A stretch of DNA of 64,000 nt from QIAW01 sp035487295 (GCA_035487295.1 DATHMH010000014.1:124001-188000), one strand, 5' to 3'; counted from the stretch's first letter, positions 8,407 to 17,916 are shown. The notes: a model not told the origin generated them from the sequence alone. Translations and numbers: made by a program.

Positions 8407-9096
8407 TTATAACGCGGTTTCAACGATCTTAAGGATTTGCCGGCGTACGTCCTGCAAAGTAGCGGTGTAAATATCGATGCGGTTAACCCGGTCGGCGAGC
8501 ATCCCCATATCCAATTCTTCCTCCAGCCAGACGGAAAAGTCGTTGGAGTTCAACTTGAGCCGCAGCCGCGCCTGGATAAAATGGTAATGAATGCTGCTCA
8601 CGCTGACCTGCTTTAACCCTTCGGCAAACTCGGCCAGGTTGCGCGCCACCAGCGGGGTAGGCACCACCACCGTATCGCTGGCGCAAAAGTAAAAAGGCTC
8701 GAAAGCTGTTCGCTCGCGGGCGCGGGGATTCTTCTTCAGATAGTCTTCCAGGATGTCAGACAAGGTCTTCCGCAACGCCTTGATGGAGGTATACTCGCGC
8801 ACATCAATCGCCGCCAGACGTTCGGCCAGGCCCACTTCGTTGCAGGCAGCGAAGGCCCAATGGGCAAAGTCGTTGGAAAATCCCTCGCTGATGTAGTGGT
8901 GCTCCTGCAGGGTTTGAAACATGTGCTGGAAGATGGAGTCATCCGGGCAGGATTGCAAATTGTCGGCAAATTCGCCCAGCGTCGTAGCTTTCTGCCGTCC
9001 AATGCGAATCACGGGGGCCGCGGAATTGAAGAAAAATGGGGAGCGCGCCCAACGCAAGGGAGTCGCTGGTCGTTGTAAATTCTGAGCTGTGGCCAC
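8407..9096 (-). CDS. DUF5752-like protein, partner of the trehalose synthase
   Basis: 229 residues from a GTG start at 9096. That start is chosen because AAGGAGG (plus-strand 9107-9113) precedes it; an open frame extends to 9372 but the extra residues do not look like the domain. The protein begins with SPFFFNSAAPVIRIGR, continues with FQHMFQTLQEHHYISEGFSNDFAHW, and ends in an all-alpha or alpha/beta segment. It resembles the DUF5752 family, which I recall next to trehalose-synthase genes. No catalytic motif is apparent. The gene order suggests an accessory or regulatory role in trehalose synthesis (inference). Confidence 0.7.
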   Translation of the reverse strand: MATAQNLQRPATPLRWARSPFFFNSAAPVIRIGRQKATTLGEFADNLQSCPDDSIFQHMFQTLQEHHYISEGFSNDFAHWAFAACNEVGLAERLAAIDVREYTSIKALRKTLSDILEDYLKKNPRARERTAFEPFYFCASDTVVVPTPLVARNLAEFAEGLKQVSVSSIHYHFIQARLRLKLNSNDFSVWLEEELDMGMLADRVNRIDIYTATLQDVRRQILKIVETAL

Positions 9097-9396
9097 GCCT
9101 CTGGATCCTCCTTCCGAATCGTATCGGAAGCACTGTTCAGTCGCCAAGCACATGGGATGCCGCGGACAACCTCCCCGTTGCAATGCCCGGACAGAAAACG
9201 TCAATTTGCGCGGTAAGGCCGCGGCAACTACCGATTTTTGTGGTTTGTGCACAGAAATCGCGGGAAAATCTCGTATGAGCCACGCAGCCGACCTTTTAGA
9301 AAGAACGTACCCCATGCTGGCGCCTGACCGGCAAAGGCGAACCACCGGCGCGCAACATGGCGAAGCCCTCATAAAATTGGCGACTAAGGACTGACG
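9097..9396. promoter_or_regulatory. divergent intergenic region
   Basis: 300-bp gap between the leftward DUF5752/treT pair and the rightward antiporter gene. It must hold both promoters. It contains the strong Shine-Dalgarno of the leftward gene at 9107-9113. I see no clear repeat or operator. The minus-strand frame stays open here but has no good start. Confidence 0.5.
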
Positions 9397-10614
9397 ATGA
9401 TTGCCCCCAGCCTCTTACTGGTCGATCTTTTTGTCATTTTTGTCATCACCAAGTGTTTTGGTGAAATCTTCGAGCGCCTTTCGTTGCCGGCGGTTCTAGG
9501 TGAAATTCTTGCCGGCATCGTGATGGGGCCTTATGCGTTAGGGCTGGTCCACCCCAGTGACACTGTTATTTCCCTGGCCCAGGTGAGCGCTGTTTTTTTG
9601 TTATTTATGGTGGGGCTGGAAACCTTTCCCAAACAAATCATTCAAGTGGGCGGCAAGGCCCTGCAGGTGGCAATCTCAGGCATGGCCGTCACCTTTGCCC
9701 TGGCCTTCGGATACCTTATCGCACGCCACCAAACTGCGCATGAGGCCATGTTTGTGGCCACGGCCATGGTGGCCACCAGCGTTGGCATTACCGCGCGAGT
9801 GCTGGCAGACATGGGCCTGCTGCAAACTGCTTCCGCCAAGATCATCCTGGCCGCCGCCGTTTTTGACGATGTTCTGGGAATGCTGCTGCTGGCATTCGTG
9901 GTGGGCGTACTCTCGCCGCACGGCGTACATTGGCTTTCGATCACGGTACTGGCGGCGGAAGCCATCGGCTTCGCGCTTTTCATGATTTATGTAGCGCCGC
10001 ATGTGATGCGCCGCGTTTCTCCCGGGCTTGAGCGCCTTTCGACTCGTAATCCTCAATTGGTGATGGCCCTCGGCATCTGCCTGGGCCTGAGCGTGGCCGC
10101 GGAAAAGGTCGGCCTTGCCGCCATCATCGGAGCATTCTTTGCCGGTCTTATATTCGCGGAGTACGCGGACGAGTGGAACCTGCGTCCCGGGGTCAACGCC
10201 ATCAGCGAATTTCTGGCGCCCTATTTCTTTTTCACCCTGGGAGCACAATTCAATATTCACTTGTTTACCGGACCGGTGCTGGAAGCTTCTATCGTCATCT
10301 CTGTTCTGGCCGTTATTTCGAAGGTTGTTGGGTGCGGGCTGCCTCTCATGTCCCAGGGACGCAGCACCGCGCTGCAGGTCGGCGTGGGAATGATCCCGCG
10401 GGGCGAGGTCGGGCTCATCATATCTTTGATTGGCTTGCAGATGAAGGCGATCTCCGACGCTACTTATGCCGTAGTTGTGTTCATGACCGGCGTGACCATA
10501 CTCGTTGCCCCGCCTCTGTTACGCATTGTCTTTCACAAAGAACGAAACACCATGCAACCGCACCAAACCGAAGCCACAACCGAGGACGAACCGACCGCCC
10601 TTCCGCAAGAATAA
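9397..10614 (+). CDS. CPA2 (Kef-type) cation:proton antiporter
   Basis: 405 residues with about 12 hydrophobic segments over residues 5-380, in the Na+/H+ exchanger domain. Family features include LPAVLGEILAGIVMGPYALG near the N-terminus, AAAVFDDVLGMLLLAFV (the conserved Asp pair in the exchange pathway) and MIPRGEVGLIIS near the C-terminus. It lacks the RCK/TrkA-N nucleotide-binding domain of full KefB/KefC. The short tail is hydrophilic and acidic. Inner-membrane K+ or Na+ exchange is likely; the ion is not determinable. Confidence 0.9.
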   Translation: MIAPSLLLVDLFVIFVITKCFGEIFERLSLPAVLGEILAGIVMGPYALGLVHPSDTVISLAQVSAVFLLFMVGLETFPKQIIQVGGKALQVAISGMAVTFALAFGYLIARHQTAHEAMFVATAMVATSVGITARVLADMGLLQTASAKIILAAAVFDDVLGMLLLAFVVGVLSPHGVHWLSITVLAAEAIGFALFMIYVAPHVMRRVSPGLERLSTRNPQLVMALGICLGLSVAAEKVGLAAIIGAFFAGLIFAEYADEWNLRPGVNAISEFLAPYFFFTLGAQFNIHLFTGPVLEASIVISVLAVISKVVGCGLPLMSQGRSTALQVGVGMIPRGEVGLIISLIGLQMKAISDATYAVVVFMTGVTILVAPPLLRIVFHKERNTMQPHQTEATTEDEPTALPQE

Positions 10615-10722
10615 ATGAATGGGATGATTTCCGATCTGCGCTCATCTGCATAAAGCTACAACTGTCAGTTAGCTTTTGCCCCGGATTTCTCCGCGTCTCA
10701 GCGCCTCCGCGGTTAAATTCTT

Positions 10723-10728
10723 TATAAT
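10723..10728 (+). promoter_or_regulatory. possible -10 box of fabG
   Basis: Perfect TATAAT 24 bp before the fabG ATG. It would give a very short leader that still includes AAAGGAA. The -35 region is poor. Confidence 0.4.
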
Positions 10729-10752
10729 TCTCCTTCACAGAAAGGAACCCGA

Positions 10753-11499
10753 ATGTCGGACCTCAACGGACACGTCGCGCTGGTCACCGGAGCCTCGCAG
10801 GGCATTGGCCGCGCCTGCGCGATCACATTGGCCAGGGCTGGGGCCAAGGTTGCACTGGCGGCGCGTAATGAAGAAAAACTCGCGGAAGCCGTGAAGCAGA
10901 TCAAAGCCGGCGGAGGCGAAGCTGCCGCCTTCAAAATGGATGTCGCCAGCGAAGAGCAGATCAAGTCAGCTGTCAAATCGGCGCAAGACCAATTTGGGAA
11001 AATCGATATTCTGGTCAACAATGCCGGGGTGACGCGCGACACTTTGCTGATGCGCATGAAACGCGCCGACTGGGATTCGGTCATTGCCACCAACCTTACC
11101 GGCGCTCATCTGTGCATTCAGGCTGTCATTGGTTCCATGCTGAAGCAGCGCTGGGGGCGCATCATCAACATCACCAGCATTTTTGGACAAATGGGCCAGG
11201 CCGGCCAGGTCAACTACGCCGCCTCCAAGGCCGGGCTCATCGGGCTTACTATGGCCGTTGCCCGCGAGGTGGCCTCGCGCAACATTACCGCCAATGCCGT
11301 TGCCCCAGGCTTTATTGAGACTGCCATGACCGAGTCGCTTTCTCCCGAGCTGAAAGAGACCGCCCTGAAGATGATTCCGCTGGGGCGCGTAGGCACTGAG
11401 CAGGATGTCGCCAGCGCCGTCCGGTTCCTGGCTTCCGACGATGCCGCTTATATCACCGGCCATGTGCTGAAAGTGAATGGCGGCATGCTTATGGGGTGA
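10753..11499 (+). CDS. fabG: 3-oxoacyl-[acyl-carrier-protein] reductase
   Basis: 248 residues, the standard length for this short-chain dehydrogenase. The NADPH-binding TGASQGIGRA is at residues 12-21, NNAG near 90, the catalytic Ser in NITSIFGQ, and Tyr/Lys in NYAASKAG. The C-terminus GHVLKVNGGMLMG is typical of FabG. It reduces 3-oxoacyl-ACP in fatty-acid elongation in the cytoplasm. It stands alone here, away from other fab genes, so a paralogous SDR role is possible. Confidence 0.88.
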   Translation: MSDLNGHVALVTGASQGIGRACAITLARAGAKVALAARNEEKLAEAVKQIKAGGGEAAAFKMDVASEEQIKSAVKSAQDQFGKIDILVNNAGVTRDTLLMRMKRADWDSVIATNLTGAHLCIQAVIGSMLKQRWGRIINITSIFGQMGQAGQVNYAASKAGLIGLTMAVAREVASRNITANAVAPGFIETAMTESLSPELKETALKMIPLGRVGTEQDVASAVRFLASDDAAYITGHVLKVNGGMLMG

Positions 11500-11635
11500 T
11501 GGCAGAGGATTTCACATATTAGAGATACGCTAGCCAAATGTCAGCGATGCGGTGGGTCATTATCTCGATTCCATCAGCGCAGGGAAAGATCCAAGTGAAG
11601 TCCGATTTCAGCCGTGGGTGGCGCCCAGCGCCATC

Positions 11636-11674
11636 GGAGGTCCTTCTCCCGCTTCGCGGGATCAGGATGACAGT
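11636..11674. repeat. dispersed GTCATCCTGA-type repeat, copy 1
   Basis: Reverse-complement reads ACTGTCATCCTGATCCCGCG, then GAAGCGGGAGAAGGACCTCC. It shares the CATCCTGA...GAAGGACC framework with 58546-58590. A partial copy is near 61315. It sits in the 288-bp fabG-rsmG gap, which otherwise shows only the AGCTTGTAGCTTGC repeat. Confidence 0.55.
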
Positions 11675-11753
11675 GCATAAAGAAATATAGTCTTCGATTG
11701 CGTCTTGCCGCCCTGTGACACACAGCCAATCTGCAGTCAGGCGTTTGCTTGCG

Positions 11754-11787
11754 GCTACAGGCTCACAGCTAGTAGCTTGTAGCTTGC
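11754..11787. repeat. dispersed AGCTTGTAGCTTGC repeat abutting rsmG
   Basis: GCTAGTAGCTTGTAGCTTGC runs directly into the rsmG ATG at 11788. It is the same family as 6775-6801 in inverse orientation. No Shine-Dalgarno is visible between repeat and start. Confidence 0.6.
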
Positions 11788-12435
11788 ATGGACATCGCTT
11801 CACTGCTCGCGCCCTTTCTTCCCTCGCCTGGACTCAGCCCGGCGCAACTGGAGCAAGTCCAGACTTATCTTGACCTGTTGCTGCGATGGAACCAGAAAAT
11901 CAATCTCACCTCGGTGCGCAAGCCGGAAGACATTGTCACACGGCACTTTGGGGAATCTTTTTTTCTGGCAGCTTCACTGTGGCAAACAGGGGTCGCAGCC
12001 ACAAATGTTTTGGGAACTCATTTTATCGACCTGGGGTCAGGCGCCGGTTTCCCCGGCGTTCCCTTGAAGATTTATGAGCCCGAATTTCACGGCACACTCA
12101 TGGAATCGCAGAACAAGAAGGCGACCTTTCTCAAAGAGGTCATCCGGGCCCTTAAGCTAACCGAGATCGATGTGTTCAATGGCCGCGCCGAACAGTGGCT
12201 CGAGGGCTCTCCTACGCGGGCTAATCTGGTAACTTTGAGGGCGGTAGAGCGCTTCGAGCAAGTACTGCCGGTTGCCGCCGAATTGAGCGGACCGAAGGGA
12301 CGCCTGGCTTTGCTCATCGGCTCCGCCCAGGTTGAAACTGCTCACACACTGCTGCCTTCCTTCAAGTGGGAGGCCCCATGCCCCGTTCCCCAATCCCATT
12401 CCCGCATGCTCCTCATGGGTCACCCAAGGCAGTGA
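11788..12435 (+). CDS. rsmG: 16S rRNA (guanine-527-N7)-methyltransferase
   Basis: 215 residues (GidB family). The N-terminal helices contain YLDLLLRWNQKINLTSVR, the hallmark of RsmG. The SAM-binding loop is FIDLGSGAGFPGVPLKI, followed by LMESQNKKATFLKEV. It methylates G527 of 16S rRNA. In many bacteria rsmG directly precedes parA-parB; here a 3.7-kb gene lies between. The ATG follows a repeat with no evident ribosome-binding site. Confidence 0.93.
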   Translation: MDIASLLAPFLPSPGLSPAQLEQVQTYLDLLLRWNQKINLTSVRKPEDIVTRHFGESFFLAASLWQTGVAATNVLGTHFIDLGSGAGFPGVPLKIYEPEFHGTLMESQNKKATFLKEVIRALKLTEIDVFNGRAEQWLEGSPTRANLVTLRAVERFEQVLPVAAELSGPKGRLALLIGSAQVETAHTLLPSFKWEAPCPVPQSHSRMLLMGHPRQ

Positions 12436-12687
12436 GGCCTGGTAGCCAAGAACGGCTCTCCAGACAGGCGTTTTTATTTGCGCTTGAGCAGTTCAGGCTG
12501 GGTTAAACGTTTTAATGAATCCTTTTAATGGGTTGGCGCTTCTTTCATCGACGGATTCCTGCTTTGTTGGTATTCTTATCACTTCCCCCGAGTCTTCATT
12601 TGCCCCCCAAAAGACCACCTGTTGGGAGTGGTGTGAGCGCCTACCCTCAATTCGGGAAATCCCTGCGCTCGTAAGGAGCTTTTTGCA

Positions 12688-15600
12688 ATGCATGCACGTT
12701 GGAAGATCGCCGGCTTATGGCGACGTAGTAGTTTTGCTTCGCCGGGCGGAGTGCGCGGTGTGACTTTATCGGCTGGAGGAGTGCTGTTGCTGTGGCTGGC
12801 GGCAATTTCCGCCTCGGGGCAAACCGTGACCACGACTGTCACTGTGGGGACCGCTCCCACGGCCGTCGCCGTCAACCCGGTGACCAACAAGGTCTACATA
12901 TCCAACGCGACCAGCAACAATGTGTCTGTGATCGACGGCGCCACCAATACGATCGCCACTGTAGCCACAGGGACCACACCCAAAGCAATCGCCGTGAACC
13001 CGGCTACGAACAAGATTTATGTGGCCAACAACGGCGGCGGTAGCGTGACCGTGATCAACGGCGCCGACAACACAGCCTCTGCCCCCATTCCTGTGGGAAC
13101 CAATCCTTCGGCCATTGCCATCAATCCGGTGACCAACGTGATCTATGTCGTCAATACCGGCAGCAACAACGTCAGCGTGATTAATGGGAGCAATAATACG
13201 GTGACCACTACCGTCAGCGCGGGAACTGCTCCTAATGCCGTGGCGGTCAACCCGGTCACCAATAAAATCTATGTGACCAACAAAAACGATAATAGTTTGA
13301 CCGTAATTAATGGCGCTGATAACAGCACCATCGCACCCATCACCGTTGGCACCCGCCCCAGCGCTGTGGCCGTCAACGCTGTGACCGACCTGATTTATGT
13401 GGCCAACTTCGGCAGCAACGATGGTACGAACAGTGTGACTGTAATCGATGCGAATAACGGCAATCTTACAACCGCAGTTAACGCCGGCTTCAATCCCAGC
13501 GCGCTGGCCATCAATCCTGTCACGAACCAGATTTACGTCGCCAATCCCAGCATCAACAATGTCACAGTCATCAATGGAGCCGACAACACTACAACGCCAT
13601 TAACTGTTGGACTGCAGCCAGTTGCCATTGGTGTCGATGCAATCAGTAACAGGATTTATGTTGCCGACAAAAGCGATAAAACGCTGACCGTAATCAACGC
13701 GGCAAACGGCAATGCCCTCATGCCGCTCAACGTAGGGACATCACCCGTGGCTGTCGGCTTAAATCCGGTGACCAATAAGATCTATGCGGTCAACAATGCC
13801 GATGGAACCGCAACCGTTGTTGACGGAGCCACCAACGCGACTAACTTGATCAGCACGGGAAACATGCCGGTCTCCGTTGCCCTGAACCCGGTAAGCAACA
13901 AGGTTTATGTCGCCAATCAGAGCGACAACAATGTCACCGTCATTGACGGGTCAACCAGCCTTGTGCTCACGACAGTCAGCGTGGGAGCTGCCCCCGTTGC
14001 AGTGGCGGTGAACCCGAGCACGAACAAAATCTATGTAGTCAACCAGGGCGACAATAACGTGAGCGTGATCGATGGGACCACCGATACTGCCGGTACGCCG
14101 GTCGACGTGGGAGCTGCCCCCACGGCCATAGCGATCAATCCAGTGACTAACCAGGTCTATGTCGTCGATAACGGCGATAACACTGTGACCCAGATCGATG
14201 GCGCTTCGAACGTGCCAACGATGATCAATGTTGGAAATCTGCCCACCGCAGTAGCGGTGAACCCAGTCAGCAACCAGATTTATGTGGTCAATCAAGGCGA
14301 TAACAAGGTGACGGTGATCGACGGAGCCACCACCAGCGCCACACCCGTGAGCGTCGGAGCCAATCCCGTTGCTGTGGCCGTCAATTCCGTCACCAACACA
14401 ATCTATGTGGTCAACAAAAGCGATGGCAATCTAACCGTAATTGACGGAGCTACGAACACCACCTCGGCGGTCAGCGCTGCGACGGCCCCCGTTGCCGTGG
14501 CCATAAATTCCCTAACCAACAGGATTTATGTGGCCAATAGTAGCGATAACAGCGTGACTGTGATTGACGGGAGCAATAACACACCGCCCGTCACGTTTCC
14601 CGCCGGAACCAATCCCAGCGCTTTGGCGGTGAACCTGGTAAGCAACAAGATCTACGTGGTCAATAATGGCGGTGGCAATGTGAGCGTAATTGATGGGGCC
14701 ACGAACACCGTTGCCCCGATGAACGCCGGAACTAACCCCGTTGCTCTGGCGGTAAATCCGGTGAGCAACATGGTTTATGTGGCCAATCAGGGAAGCGCCA
14801 ATGTCACTGTGTTGAGCGAGCGCAAGATCCAGCCTGTTCCGCTGACCACCTCCATCGCTCCTTCATCTGGCAATCAATTGACTTTCACGACCAACAGCTC
14901 GTACAGTCCCGTGGCGCCGCCGGTGCAGAATGTCTATTTCCAGTTTGATAGCTGGCAAGGACCCTGGCTCAAGGCGGCGGGTTCGGCGCCCAACTTTACC
15001 GGAGCCCCTTCCACGCCCCTGCTGCCCGGTATCCATATCGTTTATGCTTACGCCGCTGATGGGCAATTTGCAGATTCCATTCAGCCTGGTGGCAGTGGAT
15101 TTGGCCAGAGCAGCCCCATCCCGGGCGCGATGGCTGCGTTTCTCTTTCTGGTTGTGCCCGAGCCGTCGAATATAGCTATCTCTTCCAGCGCCAATCCTTC
15201 GGTTTTCGGTCAGCCGGTGACATTCACGGCTACAGTGACTTCCAACAACTTCGGTACGCCTGGCGGCACAGTAATATTCATGGACGGGGCAACAACGCTC
15301 GCGACTATTGTCCTCAACAACGCCGGTGTGGCAACCTTTAACACCTCTACTTTGGCCCTGGGCAGTCACACCATTCAGATCTTTTACAGCGGCGATCAGA
15401 GTTTTCTCAGTGGCAGCTCTCAGGTAATTGAAGTTGTAAATAAGGCTGCCACCAGCTCCACAGTAACCCTGACGTCCGGTTCGACTCCTTCCAGCTTTGG
15501 CCAGACACTGACCTTCACAGCCAGCGTGCTGCCGCAATTCACAGGCATTCCTACCGGCACGGTGTCATTTGTGGATGCTTTCGACTCCTCCTTCCTGGGA

Positions 15601-16380
15601 GGCGGCCCCATCATGCTCGATGGCTCTGGCCAGGCGAGCGTCACAGTTTCGACTCTGGCTGTTGGTTCGCACGACATTAGCGTTGCTTATAGCGGAGACA
15701 CCAACTTCATTCATAGTGCGTCCTCCACCATCACTCAGGTGGTGAAGTCACCAAGCATCTCATTGGTGGCCCTGACCTCTGGCAGCAATCCTTCCAACTC
15801 CGGTGACATGCTGACCTTTACAGCTATAATTGGGCCGCAAAACCCCAGTGTACCCACCGGCACTGTGACCTTTCTGGATAATTTCATGAACAACACCACT
15901 GTCTTGGCCTCGAATGTCCCTCTGAGCGGCGGCCAATGCAGCGCTGTGACATCTTCCCTGGCGCCGGGCGTGCACCAGATTACGGTTGTTTATGGTGGCG
16001 ACATTACCTTTGCCGCGAGCACTTCTGTGACGCTAACCCAGGTAGTAATGGCCACCGGAAACCCCAGCTCCACGGGGTTGACGGTAAATGGCGGCGCTTC
16101 CTCAAACCTCAACTTTGGGTTCGCACTAGGCATGCAACAGAGCGCGGATTTCGTTATCAGCGTCACAGGAAGCACTGACGGTGATTCGGTTGTGCTGCTC
16201 GAGGGAAACCAGCAACTTGGCCCTGTACTCACCTTGACGGGCGGGCAGGCAAGTTGGAACAGCCAACTCAGGGTGGGAGTGCACAATGTACAGGCTATAT
16301 ACATTGGCAATGGAACATCCGCAGGCAGTATCTCAACGGGTGTAGTCGTCAACCGCTCACCGCGGCCCCGGCCCAGATAA
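12688..16380 (+). CDS. giant secreted YVTN beta-propeller and Ig-like repeat protein
   Basis: 1230 residues. The N-terminal hydrophobic segment (about 25-45, LSAGGVLLLWLAAISASGQ) is a signal peptide, though with a long n-region. I count sixteen tandem repeats of about 42 residues (about 48-710), each of the form VGxxPxAVAVNPVTNKIYV.N...N.VTVIDGATN. The corresponding DNA repeat unit is about 126 bp. A linker follows (about 711-825), then three Ig-like repeats of about 95 residues ending YSGDxxF...S, and a fourth degenerate one. Start is supported by AAGGAG upstream. YVTN propellers and Ig repeats are typical of surface or secreted adhesins; the ligand is unknown. Sixteen blades would suit two eight-bladed propellers (inference). 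Confidence 0.87.
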   Translation: MHARWKIAGLWRRSSFASPGGVRGVTLSAGGVLLLWLAAISASGQTVTTTVTVGTAPTAVAVNPVTNKVYISNATSNNVSVIDGATNTIATVATGTTPKAIAVNPATNKIYVANNGGGSVTVINGADNTASAPIPVGTNPSAIAINPVTNVIYVVNTGSNNVSVINGSNNTVTTTVSAGTAPNAVAVNPVTNKIYVTNKNDNSLTVINGADNSTIAPITVGTRPSAVAVNAVTDLIYVANFGSNDGTNSVTVIDANNGNLTTAVNAGFNPSALAINPVTNQIYVANPSINNVTVINGADNTTTPLTVGLQPVAIGVDAISNRIYVADKSDKTLTVINAANGNALMPLNVGTSPVAVGLNPVTNKIYAVNNADGTATVVDGATNATNLISTGNMPVSVALNPVSNKVYVANQSDNNVTVIDGSTSLVLTTVSVGAAPVAVAVNPSTNKIYVVNQGDNNVSVIDGTTDTAGTPVDVGAAPTAIAINPVTNQVYVVDNGDNTVTQIDGASNVPTMINVGNLPTAVAVNPVSNQIYVVNQGDNKVTVIDGATTSATPVSVGANPVAVAVNSVTNTIYVVNKSDGNLTVIDGATNTTSAVSAATAPVAVAINSLTNRIYVANSSDNSVTVIDGSNNTPPVTFPAGTNPSALAVNLVSNKIYVVNNGGGNVSVIDGATNTVAPMNAGTNPVALAVNPVSNMVYVANQGSANVTVLSERKIQPVPLTTSIAPSSGNQLTFTTNSSYSPVAPPVQNVYFQFDSWQGPWLKAAGSAPNFTGAPSTPLLPGIHIVYAYAADGQFADSIQPGGSGFGQSSPIPGAMAAFLFLVVPEPSNIAISSSANPSVFGQPVTFTATVTSNNFGTPGGTVIFMDGATTLATIVLNNAGVATFNTSTLALGSHTIQIFYSGDQSFLSGSSQVIEVVNKAATSSTVTLTSGSTPSSFGQTLTFTASVLPQFTGIPTGTVSFVDAFDSSFLGGGPIMLDGSGQASVTVSTLAVGSHDISVAYSGDTNFIHSASSTITQVVKSPSISLVALTSGSNPSNSGDMLTFTAIIGPQNPSVPTGTVTFLDNFMNNTTVLASNVPLSGGQCSAVTSSLAPGVHQITVVYGGDITFAASTSVTLTQVVMATGNPSSTGLTVNGGASSNLNFGFALGMQQSADFVISVTGSTDGDSVVLLEGNQQLGPVLTLTGGQASWNSQLRVGVHNVQAIYIGNGTSAGSISTGVVVNRSPRPRPR

Positions 16381-16468
16381 CTAGATATAACCGTACCCCC
16401 CGACCACGGCAGTTCCGCATGGGGGAAAGAATCACGATGATTAACAACCAGAATTGGAACTAGATAGT

Positions 16469-16494
16469 AAACAGGTGGAAGGTGCTACCTGTTT
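16469..16494 (+). terminator. stem-loop terminator after the giant repeat gene
   Basis: AAACAGGT (16469-16476) pairs with ACCTGTTT (16487-16494) across a 10-base loop, followed by TTCTCTC. It is a moderate hairpin with a weak T-tract. The rest of the 567-bp gap before parA holds one parS-like site and otherwise nothing I recognise. Confidence 0.5.
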
Positions 16495-16782
16495 TCTCTC
16501 CTGCCAGGGCGGAATTCAGGGCGGAGCCGTGCCTACTGACTTGGTCCCGAGTGGAGCAAGAATCTGATTTCTTCAGGACCTCTGTTGTTTCCTTATTTCT
16601 TAAAATGTGTGCGGTTAGAGATTGAAGTAGATGGAGGAATCAAGAGAGTAATAGTGGGATATGGGGGCCATATTAACCCACTTTAATGGATTCAACCAGG
16701 CACCTTCATCTGGAGTTTGGAGCCAGTTCAGCGGAAAAATAGCCTATGTTATCTAAAGAGTAAACAGTTGTCCTAAACCTGA

Positions 16783-16806
16783 AAAATGTTCCTCGAGGAA
16801 CATTTT
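16783..16806. promoter_or_regulatory. parS-like site 1, perfect 24-bp palindrome
   Basis: The core TGTTCCTCGAGGAACA (16787-16802) is flanked by AAAA and TTTT, extending the palindrome to 24 bp. It lies 142 bp before parA. Four related sites occur between and at the start of parB. It differs symmetrically from the widespread parS TGTTTCACGTGAAACA at four of sixteen positions. Confidence 0.75.
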
Positions 16807-16947
16807 GCTCCTGGCAAATATTTACTCGAGGGCTTGCCACAATGGGCTCAGAACCAAGAACTGCATGGGATGCCCTAAAATGGGGCATTGCACAACCAGT
16901 AATTTTTAAAGTACCCTCGAATTCCAGGATTTATTTACTCCATCATC

Positions 16948-17781
16948 ATGGGCAGAATCATTGCGGTAGCTAATCAGAAAGGCGGGGTCGGCAAGACCAC
17001 CACAGCAATTAATTTGGCAGCCTCTTTGGCGGCGGCCGAAATTCCGGTGTTGCTGGTGGATTGCGACCCGCAGTCCAACTCCAGCAGCGGACTTGGGTTT
17101 GTCAAAGATCCCGATCGCGTCAGCACCTACCATGTGCTGATGGGGTTAGCGGAGGCCCGCGAGGCGATGCTGAAGGTTGATCCCGAGGGGCTGCTGGTCA
17201 TCCCAGCGCATAAAAACCTTATTGGCGCCAATATTGAATTAGTCCCGCAGGAGCGCCGGGAATTCCGGTTGCGCATGGCGCTGGAAAGCATACGCCAGGA
17301 TTTTGAGTTCATCATCCTCGATTGCCCTCCGGCTCTCGACCTGCTTACGCTCAACGCGCTGGTAGCCGCGGATTCTGTGCTGATCCCCATGCAGCCTGAG
17401 TATTTCGCTCTTGAAGGAGTGAGTGAGCTGCTGGATACGATGGAGCGCGTGCGCCAGAGCTTTAATCCCGACCTCACGGTTGAAGGTGTGGTGCTGACCA
17501 TGTATGACGAGCGCACCAACCTGGCCCAGCAGGTGGCGGGTGAGCTGAAGAAGTTTTTTGGTGATCGGCTGTTACGGACCGCGATCCCGCGCAATGTCCG
17601 CCTGGCCGAGGCCCCGAGCCACGGTAAGCCGGTTTTGATATACGACGTGCATTCCCGGGGAGCTGAGAGTTATATCCGCCTGGCCAAGGAAATCATGTCA
17701 CGCCTGCCTAAGCAGCAAGCCCCTACCCGGGCGGAACAGGTTATGGCTGAGGTTCCCGAGCCTCTGGCAACAACTGACTAG
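16948..17781 (+). CDS. parA: chromosome-partitioning ATPase ParA/Soj
   Basis: 277 residues. The deviant Walker A is KGGVGKTT at residues 11-18. Walker A' and B-type motifs follow (LVDCDPQSNSSSGLG and FIILDCPPALD), and the C-terminal region contains LAEAPSHGKPVLIYD, diagnostic of chromosomal ParA. It binds ATP and nonspecific DNA and moves ParB-parS complexes during chromosome segregation. It lies upstream of parB with 401 bp between them, a gap holding three parS-like sites. The C-terminal extension of about 20 residues is variable. Confidence 0.95.
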   Translation: MGRIIAVANQKGGVGKTTTAINLAASLAAAEIPVLLVDCDPQSNSSSGLGFVKDPDRVSTYHVLMGLAEAREAMLKVDPEGLLVIPAHKNLIGANIELVPQERREFRLRMALESIRQDFEFIILDCPPALDLLTLNALVAADSVLIPMQPEYFALEGVSELLDTMERVRQSFNPDLTVEGVVLTMYDERTNLAQQVAGELKKFFGDRLLRTAIPRNVRLAEAPSHGKPVLIYDVHSRGAESYIRLAKEIMSRLPKQQAPTRAEQVMAEVPEPLATTD

Positions 17782-17851
17782 AGCAGTTGCCAGTTGCCAG
17801 TGGTTTGGAAGCACCAGGAACAATTGAGCCTCCAAATTGCAGCCCAAAAAG

Positions 17852-17867
17852 TGTTCCTTGAGGAACA
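17852..17867. promoter_or_regulatory. parS-like site 2
   Basis: TGTTCCTTGAGGAACA, one symmetric position off a perfect palindrome, with flanking A and T. It is in the parA-parB gap. Confidence 0.7.
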
Positions 17868-17916
17868 CTTTGGAGCCCTGAAAAAGTCGGTTTTCACACT
17901 TTCGGGAAGGGTAGAC

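Noticed and set aside
9097..9372. N-terminal extension of the DUF5752-like gene to 9372
   Set aside because: The added 92 residues lack domain character and the best ribosome-binding site is at the internal GTG at 9096.
11519..11803. 94-residue minus-strand frame in the fabG-rsmG gap
   Set aside because: It is composed of dispersed repeats and overlaps the rsmG start; no ribosome-binding site or protein-like pattern.
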